From Flavobacterium sp. (GTDB lineage: Bacteria > Bacteroidota > Bacteroidia > Flavobacteriales > Flavobacteriaceae), in the NCBI GenBank assembly GCA_024709705.1, contig JANJWE010000096.1:1-11084 (forward strand): a stretch of 11,084 bases of DNA. Direction: 5' to 3'. Made by a program: the position numbers and the translations under genes. Below, one piece after another: positions 6,383-11,084 of this stretch. Below the pieces are notes generated by a model, which saw nothing but the letters and a program-made list of their open reading frames with translations, was not told where the DNA came from and made no database searches. Within the stretch, counting starts at the first letter, position 1. Each line of letters starts with the position of its first letter.

Positions 6383-6436
6383 ACTAATTACTATACACTA
6401 TGGACTAAGGACTAATCACTAAGGACTACTCACTAT
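6381..6436 (-). repeat. Tandem 7-bp repeat array overlapping the stop codon of the RND pump gene
   Basis: Eight consecutive heptamers of the form NNACTA(A/T/C) on the plus strand: TTACTAA, TTACTAT, ACACTAT, GGACTAA, GGACTAA, TCACTAA, GGACTAC, TCACTAT. On the coding strand each unit carries TAGT; with a 7-nt period this places TAG in every reading frame in turn. The pump's TAG stop (6428-6426) and its last three codons (Asn-Ser-Glu) lie in the array. Confidence 0.85.
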
Positions 6437-7559
6437 TCTTCTCCCATTTCTTCCGTTCGGTGATATAATAAATCAATGGAACAACTATTAAAGTTAATAA
6501 TGTAGATACAATCGCTCCGGCTACCAACGAAATAGCTAATCCTTGGAAAATCGGGTCAAATAGAATAATCGATGCTCCAATTACAACGGCTCCTGTAGTT
6601 AGTAAAATAGGTGTTGTTCGCACTGCTCCGGCTTCAATAATGGCTTGTTTGATTTCGATCCCGTCGTTTAACCTGATTTCTATAAAGTCGATTAAGAGAA
6701 CCGAGTTCCGTACCATCACACCGGCCAATGCAATCATTCCGATGAAGGATGTGGCTGTGAAGAATGCTCCTAACAACCAGTGACCTAATACAATTCCCAC
6801 CAAGGAAAGTGGAATGGCCACCATCATCACAATGGGGGTTTTAAAGTTTTGAAACCATCCCACAATCAACATATAGATAATGATGATGACTACTAAAAAG
6901 GCAGCCCCTAAATCGCGGAAAACTTCTAATGTAATTTGCCATTCACCATCCCATTTTACGGTGAAATCATTTTCATCTGCGGGCTGTTCCATATACAATT
7001 CATTCACTTTGTAGCCTTTGGGAAGTTGCATTTTTTCCAATTTCTCATTCATTCCCAAAATCGCATATACTGGACTTTCTAATGCTCCCGCCATATCGGC
7101 CAATACATATACTACGCGTTTTTGATCTTTACGGTAAATCGTATTTTGTAAGGTATCGGTAGTTACTTTAACCAAATCACTCACTGGAACCACATTGCCT
7201 CGACTTCCTTTAATTTTTACATTTTGAAGGTCTTCGATAGAAGTTTTATCTGCATCGTTTAAAGATAAAGTAATGCCAACCGGATTGTTTGACCGTTCGT
7301 CATACAAATGAGAAACCGGCATTTCACGCAATAAATACGTCAAATTCCCAACCACTTGTTGCGGAGCAATTCCGTTTAACATGGCTTTTTCTCGGTCAAT
7401 TTCCAATTTGTATTCTACTTGAGGAGCTTCTACCATCCAATCGGTATCCACCACATCGGAAGTATTTTCCAAGATGGATTTCACTTGATTGGCCACTTTA
7501 ATTTGTTCCTGATAATCAGGTCCGTAAACCTCTGCTACCAACGTGGAAAGCACCGGTGG
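6426..7559 (-). CDS. RND efflux permease, C-terminal part after the in-frame TGA
   Basis: The frame resumes at once after the TGA with Pro-Pro-Val; a GTG at 7553 is the first conventional start-like codon. It carries the remainder of the second periplasmic porter/docking region ('STLVAEVYGPDYQEQIKVANQV', 'YKLEIDREKAMLNGIAPQQV', 'YRKDQKRVVYVLADMAG'). Five membrane helices follow (roughly full-length residues 905-928, 930-953, 957-980, 1003-1024, 1028-1055). The 'GVMVRNSVLLIDF' segment puts Arg973 where AcrB has the proton-relay Lys940, a substitution I recall as common in this branch. As an independently translated piece it would begin in the periplasmic domain without the preceding membrane anchor, so it is unlikely to fold or insert correctly. 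It makes sense only as the end of the full pump. Confidence 0.85.
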   Translation of the reverse strand, partial: PPVLSTLVAEVYGPDYQEQIKVANQVKSILENTSDVVDTDWMVEAPQVEYKLEIDREKAMLNGIAPQQVVGNLTYLLREMPVSHLYDERSNNPVGITLSLNDADKTSIEDLQNVKIKGSRGNVVPVSDLVKVTTDTLQNTIYRKDQKRVVYVLADMAGALESPVYAILGMNEKLEKMQLPKGYKVNELYMEQPADENDFTVKWDGEWQITLEVFRDLGAAFLVVIIIIYMLIVGWFQNFKTPIVMMVAIPLSLVGIVLGHWLLGAFFTATSFIGMIALAGVMVRNSVLLIDFIEIRLNDGIEIKQAIIEAGAVRTTPILLTTGAVVIGASIILFDPIFQGLAISLVAGAIVSTLLTLIVVPLIYYITERKKWEKNSE

Positions 7560-7562
7560 TCA
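7560..7562 (-). other. Premature TGA codon in the RND permease gene
   Basis: Coding-strand codon TGA, followed by C, at codon 689 in place of the family's Gly. UGA followed by C is the stop context most prone to readthrough in bacteria. No selenocysteine-insertion role is likely at a conserved glycine. No other gene in the window has an internal TGA, so the standard code applies. Confidence 0.88.
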
Positions 7563-9626
7563 GGGAGGAACTTCAACAATTTTTACATTAGCTCCATACT
7601 TTTGTGCAATTTTTTGCACTTCAGGACGAACCAGTTTCGCCAAATCATGACTTTGCAAATCACGGTCTTCTTTGTGCAACAAATTCACTTGAATATCAGC
7701 CATGTTGCTTCCGCCACGCATATCATAATGACGCACCAATCCGTTAAAGGTTATCGGAGCTGAAGCCCCAATGTAATTTTGATAATCTACCACTTCTGGA
7801 ACGGTTGACAAATATTGAGCAATTTCTTTGGTAACCGCTGCGGTGCGTTCTAAAGTGGTTCCTTCCGGCATATCAATCACCACTTGGAATTCATTTTTAT
7901 TGTCAAACGGCAACATTTTTACAGCAACCGATTTGGTAAAAAACATGACCACAGAACCTACTAATAATACAATAGTTACCAAAAACATTGCATTACGTTT
8001 TTTAGAATTATCCAATAATGGTTGTTCTATTTTTTTGTAAATTCGATAAATCCAAGACGTTTCTAAACCTTGTTCTTCTTTTTGTTCTTGCTCCTCTTTT
8101 TCATGCAATAAATGATAGCCCAAATAAGGTGTTACGGTTAATGCCACGAATAAGGATAACAACATCGCAATAGAAGCTCCAATAGGCATCGGACTCATAT
8201 AAGGCCCCATCATTCCGGAAACGAAAGCCATCGGAAGAATTGCCGCAATAACCGTAAACGTTGCCAAAATAGTTGGATTTCCTACTTCATTAATCGCATA
8301 AATCGCAGCTTGTTTAAACGGCAATCGCTTCATTTTGAAATGCCTATGCATGTTTTCGGCGATAATAATACTATCATCCACCACAATTCCCACCACAAAA
8401 ACCAAAGCAAAAAGCGTGATTCGATTTAACGTGTAGCCCAACAAATAATAGCTAAACAAGGTTAAGGCAAATGTTAACGGCACAGAGAAGAAAACAACCA
8501 AACCACCTCTCCAGCCCATAGCTAACATAACCAAAACCGTAACCGCAATGATGGCAACACCTAAGTGCAACAACAACTCGCCTACTTTGTGCGAAGCCGT
8601 TTCCCCATAATTTCGGGTTACTTCTACCTGTACATCATCCGGAATAAGTGTTTTCTTTAAGGCTTCTACTTTATCCAAGATTTTTTCGGCAATTTTCATC
8701 GCATCAGCACCTTTTACTTTAGCAATTGAAATGGTTACAGCGGGGTACTCTGAATTATAAGTTGTATATTTTTCATTGGCTTTTCCATAACCAAATGAAA
8801 CATAGTTTTTTGGAGTTTGCGGTCCATCTTGAATAGACGCCACTTGTTTTAAATAGACCGGTAAATTGTTGTTAACGCCAACTACTAAATTTTCAACATC
8901 TTCTGAAGTGGCTAAAAATTTTCCGGTGGTGACTAAATACTCCGTATCGTTTTGCACAAACGCACCCGATTGTGAACTCCCATTATTGGCTTGAATCATT
9001 TGCATGATACTTAAAGCATCCACTCCATTTTCCGCCATTTTATCTTTGTCTAAAACCACTTTCAATTCCCGTGTTCTACCGCCAATTTCTTTGGTAATGG
9101 CCACATCTTTTACTTTTTCAATTTCAGAAGTCACTTCTTCTGCCAGTTGTCGAATTTCAAAATCATCGTATTTTTCACTCCACAAGGTTAATCCCAACAT
9201 TGGAACATCATCGATTGAGCGGGTTTTTACTATGGGTTGCATTACTCCTTCCGGGAAAATGTTGCGGTGTTTCATCAATTCATCGTACAATTTCACATAC
9301 GAATCCTCACTGTTTTCACCTACGTAAAATTGCACCACCATCATGGAATAACCATTCATCGCCATGCTGTGAATGTGTTCTACCCCTTTGATGTTTCCGA
9401 TTACTTTTTCTAACGGTTTCACCACTCTGCTTTCAATTTCTGAAGGGCTTGCACCCGGATACATCACCATGACATCCGCCATGGGAACATTAATTTGTGG
9501 TTCTTCTTCTCTTGGAATTAAGAACGAACTATACGTACCAATAATCATCAACGCCACCATTAATAAAATGGTTAGTTTTGAATTGATAAAGAAATTGGCA
9601 ATTTTACCTGATATACCTTCTTGCAT
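7560..9626 (-). CDS. RND efflux permease, N-terminal part up to the in-frame TGA
   Basis: 688 residues from ATG at 9626. First membrane helix about 15-36 ('SKLTILLMVALMIIGTYSSF'), followed by the typical 'PREEEPQINVPMADVMVMYPGASPSEIE' entry to the first porter domain. That domain includes 'GVEHIHSMAMNGYSMMVVQF' and 'TRSIDDVPMLGLTLWS'. Helices 2-6 lie at about 352-371, 375-398, 402-424, 453-473 and 481-503. Helix 4 carries 'GIVVDDSIIIAEN' with the paired Asp417-Asp418 that match AcrB Asp407-Asp408 of the proton relay, unlike the single Asp of CusA. That points to an HAE-like pump for organic compounds rather than metals. Helix 7 is at about 545-565, and the second periplasmic region starts with 'MLPFDNKNEFQVVIDMPEGTTLERT'. 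Taken alone this piece lacks half of the transmembrane core and could not transport. It follows the adaptor gene by 68 nt. Confidence 0.9.
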   Translation of the reverse strand: MQEGISGKIANFFINSKLTILLMVALMIIGTYSSFLIPREEEPQINVPMADVMVMYPGASPSEIESRVVKPLEKVIGNIKGVEHIHSMAMNGYSMMVVQFYVGENSEDSYVKLYDELMKHRNIFPEGVMQPIVKTRSIDDVPMLGLTLWSEKYDDFEIRQLAEEVTSEIEKVKDVAITKEIGGRTRELKVVLDKDKMAENGVDALSIMQMIQANNGSSQSGAFVQNDTEYLVTTGKFLATSEDVENLVVGVNNNLPVYLKQVASIQDGPQTPKNYVSFGYGKANEKYTTYNSEYPAVTISIAKVKGADAMKIAEKILDKVEALKKTLIPDDVQVEVTRNYGETASHKVGELLLHLGVAIIAVTVLVMLAMGWRGGLVVFFSVPLTFALTLFSYYLLGYTLNRITLFALVFVVGIVVDDSIIIAENMHRHFKMKRLPFKQAAIYAINEVGNPTILATFTVIAAILPMAFVSGMMGPYMSPMPIGASIAMLLSLFVALTVTPYLGYHLLHEKEEQEQKEEQGLETSWIYRIYKKIEQPLLDNSKKRNAMFLVTIVLLVGSVVMFFTKSVAVKMLPFDNKNEFQVVIDMPEGTTLERTAAVTKEIAQYLSTVPEVVDYQNYIGASAPITFNGLVRHYDMRGGSNMADIQVNLLHKEDRDLQSHDLAKLVRPEVQKIAQKYGANVKIVEVPP

Positions 9627-9641
9627 AATTTTAATGTGTTA

Positions 9642-9697
9642 ATTTGACAATGTGTCAATATGTCAATTGACTAATCGGCTAATTGACCAATCGGCTA
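9642..9697 (-). repeat. Tandem 8-bp repeat array between the adaptor and RND pump genes
   Basis: Seven consecutive octamers on the plus strand: ATTTGACA, ATGTGTCA, ATATGTCA, ATTGACTA, ATCGGCTA, ATTGACCA, ATCGGCTA. They include a 16-bp direct repeat (9665-9680 against 9681-9696, one mismatch). The adaptor's TAG stop (9697-9695) lies in the last unit, so the array starts at the stop codon and fills most of the spacer to the pump ATG at 9626. The unit sequence differs from the arrays downstream. Confidence 0.8.
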
Positions 9698-10774
9698 ATT
9701 AATTTGAACTTTAGCTCCGTTGAACAATTTCCCTTCTGCTGAAATGATATAGGGTTCTTTGGCTGACAATCCGGAAAGTACTTCAACTTTATCGCCATAA
9801 TTTTTACCGATACGTAACCATCTCAAAATGGCAACATTTCCACTTCCAACGGTATATATTCCGGTAAGTTGACCTTGTTTTACTAATGCTGAAGTTGGTA
9901 CTATAACTTGTTCTGAAACTGTTGCATTTGCTTCTTTTTCAATTGGAAATTGCACATTGACAAACATTCCGGATAAAATGGCTTTATCTGTTGCGTCTAA
10001 ATTGACTTTCACTAAAAATTGTCCGCCTGTGTTTTTGGCTGATAAACTTACTTCAGATACTTTTCCGGCTACTTTTTTATTCATTGATTTAATGATGATG
10101 GAAACCGGCATGCCTTGTTTAATTTTTGAAATATCACTTTCAGAAACCATTGCGGTTACTTGTAATTTACCTGAACCTTCTACACTTACTAACGGCATTC
10201 CAGGATTGGCCATGTCGCCTTCTTTGATAAATGTGTTGGTTACCACGCCGCCAAAAGGAGCTGTAATGTTGGCATAACTAAATTGAGCCATGACTTCATT
10301 TCGCATTTGTTTGGCACCTTCTAAACCGGCTTTTGCCATTTCAAATCGAGCGGTCATGTCGTCCAACTCTTTTTGAGAAGCACTTTGTTGATTGAACAAT
10401 GCTACAAAACGATCGTAATCTTTTTTGGCATTGTTATAACCAGCTGTTGCTTGTAAAATAGAAGCATCCACTTGTGCTTTTTTGGCTTGTAAATCGGTGT
10501 TGTTAATGCTAACTAACAATTGACCTGCTCCTACTTTTTGTCCTACTTTTACATGAACTTTGGTTACGTAACCCATCATTCGGGTGCTGACATTGGCACT
10601 GTTTTCGGCTTCAATTTTACCGCTTGCCGTTACAAATGGACTGGTTGAATTTTCTACTATTCCATTTACTATTACAGCAATTGGAGGTAATTCTTTGGTT
10701 TCTTTTCTATCGCTTCCGCAGGAAAATAAAAGAGCTGCTGAAAAAATAAGTAGAGAGGTTATTTTGATTTTCAT
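9695..10774 (-). CDS. RND efflux periplasmic adaptor (membrane fusion protein), lipoprotein
   Basis: 359 residues, full length for the family. A lipoprotein signal 'MKIKITSLLIFSAALLFSCG' places the lipidated Cys at 19. Domains in order: first lipoyl half (about 51-93, 'SGKIEAENSANVSTRMMGYVTKVHVKVGQKVGAGQLLVSI'), an alpha-hairpin (about 94-160, Ala/Lys/Gln-rich helices), the second lipoyl half (about 165-200, 'YANITAPFGGVVTNTFIKEGDMANPGMPLVSVEG'), a beta-barrel (about 203-277), and a C-terminal membrane-proximal domain with 'VPTSALVKQGQLTGIYTV'. It would link the RND pump to the TolC-like channel. It lies between those two genes on the same strand, 37 nt after the TolC-like stop. No metal-binding His/Met-rich segment typical of CusB-like adaptors is seen, which favours organic substrates. 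A start at ATG 10774 gives the complete signal peptide. Confidence 0.93.
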   Translation of the reverse strand: MKIKITSLLIFSAALLFSCGSDRKETKELPPIAVIVNGIVENSTSPFVTASGKIEAENSANVSTRMMGYVTKVHVKVGQKVGAGQLLVSINNTDLQAKKAQVDASILQATAGYNNAKKDYDRFVALFNQQSASQKELDDMTARFEMAKAGLEGAKQMRNEVMAQFSYANITAPFGGVVTNTFIKEGDMANPGMPLVSVEGSGKLQVTAMVSESDISKIKQGMPVSIIIKSMNKKVAGKVSEVSLSAKNTGGQFLVKVNLDATDKAILSGMFVNVQFPIEKEANATVSEQVIVPTSALVKQGQLTGIYTVGSGNVAILRWLRIGKNYGDKVEVLSGLSAKEPYIISAEGKLFNGAKVQIN

Positions 10775-10811
10775 AAGATTGTGATTTAGTATATTGATTT
10801 GTTTAATGCTA

Positions 10812-11084
10812 TTATTTAGTTAAAAATTCCAAATACATTTTGGTGAAATTGTATTCAAAAACTGCTTGTAAGTATTCTAATTCTTTTTGAGCCGTTTGTG
10901 TTTCCGTCATCAATAAATCAGACGTTTTTTCTAAACCTTGAGCAAAACGATTTTGGCGAATTCTAAAACTTTCCTGGGTTTGTTCAAAAGCCAATTTGGA
11001 AAGAGCCACTTTGTTTTGAGCATCGGCTAATTGGCGATTGGTTTTGTTCAATTCCAGCTGACTTTGTTTTTTGTATTGTTCAGC
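10812..11084 (-). CDS. TolC-like outer-membrane efflux protein (N-terminus beyond the window)
   Basis: Only the last 90 residues are inside the window; the frame is open to the window edge, so the gene continues to the right. The TTG at 11051 is an internal Leu codon and not a start. The visible part is the closing helical region of the OEP/TolC family: a long amphipathic helix rich in Gln, Ala and Lys ('QLADAQNKVALSKLAFEQTQESFRIRQNRFAQGL'), then 'KTSDLLMTETQTAQKELEYLQAVFEYNFTKMYLEFLTK'. That matches the family's closing pattern of a turn before 'DLLMTET', with a final helix that has spaced Tyr and Phe. With the adaptor and pump genes downstream on the same strand it completes a tripartite efflux system. 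The operon promoter and any regulator must lie outside the window. Confidence 0.9.
   Translation of the reverse strand, partial: AEQYKKQSQLELNKTNRQLADAQNKVALSKLAFEQTQESFRIRQNRFAQGLEKTSDLLMTETQTAQKELEYLQAVFEYNFTKMYLEFLTK

Larger units (their letters stand above)
6426..9626 (-). pseudogene. RND efflux pump permease gene interrupted by one in-frame TGA
   Basis: The gene spans 1066 sense positions plus the TGA-containing codon and ends in TAG. It is the inner-membrane proton-driven pump of a tripartite RND system, of the HAE-like/CusA-related group with about 12 membrane helices. The only defect is the TGA at 7560-7562 (codon 689): the coding strand reads Val-Glu-Val-Pro-Pro-stop-Pro-Pro-Val-Leu-Ser-Thr. 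The family motif is 'VEVPPGPPVLSTLVAEVYGP', so a Gly GGA codon became TGA by a G-to-T change (plus-strand A at 7562 in place of C). Both sides are in the same frame and look fully conserved, which points to a very recent mutation, a base-call error, or tolerated readthrough. Its two halves are described separately. Confidence 0.85.

Noticed and set aside
5952-6436. CRISPR array
   Set aside because: The units are 7-8 bp, contiguous and degenerate, with no spacers between them.
7551-7553. GTG as a genuine start of an independent second RND protein
   Set aside because: It lies three codons after the TGA inside one conserved motif, and the resulting piece would lack the anchor for its periplasmic part; it is the same gene.
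7560-7562. Selenocysteine or genome-wide recoding of TGA
   Set aside because: The affected position is a conserved Gly and not a redox site, and no other gene in the window has an internal TGA.
7289-7763. Plus-strand reading frames opposite the RND pump (also at 7828-8040, 9004-9642 and 9957-10277)
   Set aside because: They are antisense shadows of well-recognised minus-strand genes and show no family features.
11049-11051. TTG as the start of the TolC-like gene
   Set aside because: The frame remains open to the end of the window and the coiled helix continues across it.

Overview
The window looks like chromosome from a member of the Flavobacteriaceae, probably Flavobacterium or a close relative. 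The signs are AT-rich DNA, near-exclusive TAA stops, A-rich rather than Shine-Dalgarno leaders, a Bacteroidetes-type promoter (TTG, 18 nt, TATATTTG), and protein families whose closest look-alikes I know from flavobacteria. This assignment is by recognition, not by a search. No tRNA, rRNA, CRISPR array, insertion sequence or phage gene was seen.

Left part (1-2336, plus strand): the 3' part of a gene for an SRPBCC-like plus GyrI-like effector-binding protein. It is followed by a compact three-gene cassette: an ECF sigma factor (TTG start), a single-pass membrane protein in the anti-sigma position, and a secreted helical Spy/CpxP-like 'sensor of ECF-type sigma factor' protein. Together these would form an envelope-signal to transcription module.

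Middle (2347-5680): a convergent minus-strand lipoprotein with a BNR/YCF48-like beta-propeller and a good promoter. Divergent from it is a 478-residue secreted protein with an EF-hand-like loop, a Tyr/Trp/Pro-rich middle and a long Ser/Asn/Pro/Arg low-complexity tail, closed by a strong terminator. A TrhA/hemolysin III (PAQR) membrane protein runs towards that terminator from the other side.

Right part (5757-11084, minus strand): a tripartite RND efflux operon read right to left. It holds a TolC-like outer-membrane protein (cut by the window end), a lipoprotein periplasmic adaptor, the inner-membrane RND pump, a small PII-like protein and a DUF2892 membrane protein. The pump gene is broken by one in-frame TGA at 7560-7562, where the family motif calls for Gly (GGA). 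The frame is otherwise open for all 1066 codons, so this is a point nonsense mutation, a sequencing error or a readthrough site, not a frameshift.

The most unusual DNA-level feature is in the spacers of this operon. Three successive spacers are built of short degenerate tandem units, 8 bp (AAGGTTCT type), 7 bp (NNACTAN type) and 8 bp (ATCGGCTA/ATTGACYA type). Two of these arrays include the stop codon of the upstream gene, and two end a few bases before the start codon of the downstream gene. I found no clearly new defence or mobile system. The best leads are the interrupted pump, the junction repeats, and the small PII-like and DUF2892 pair attached to the pump.
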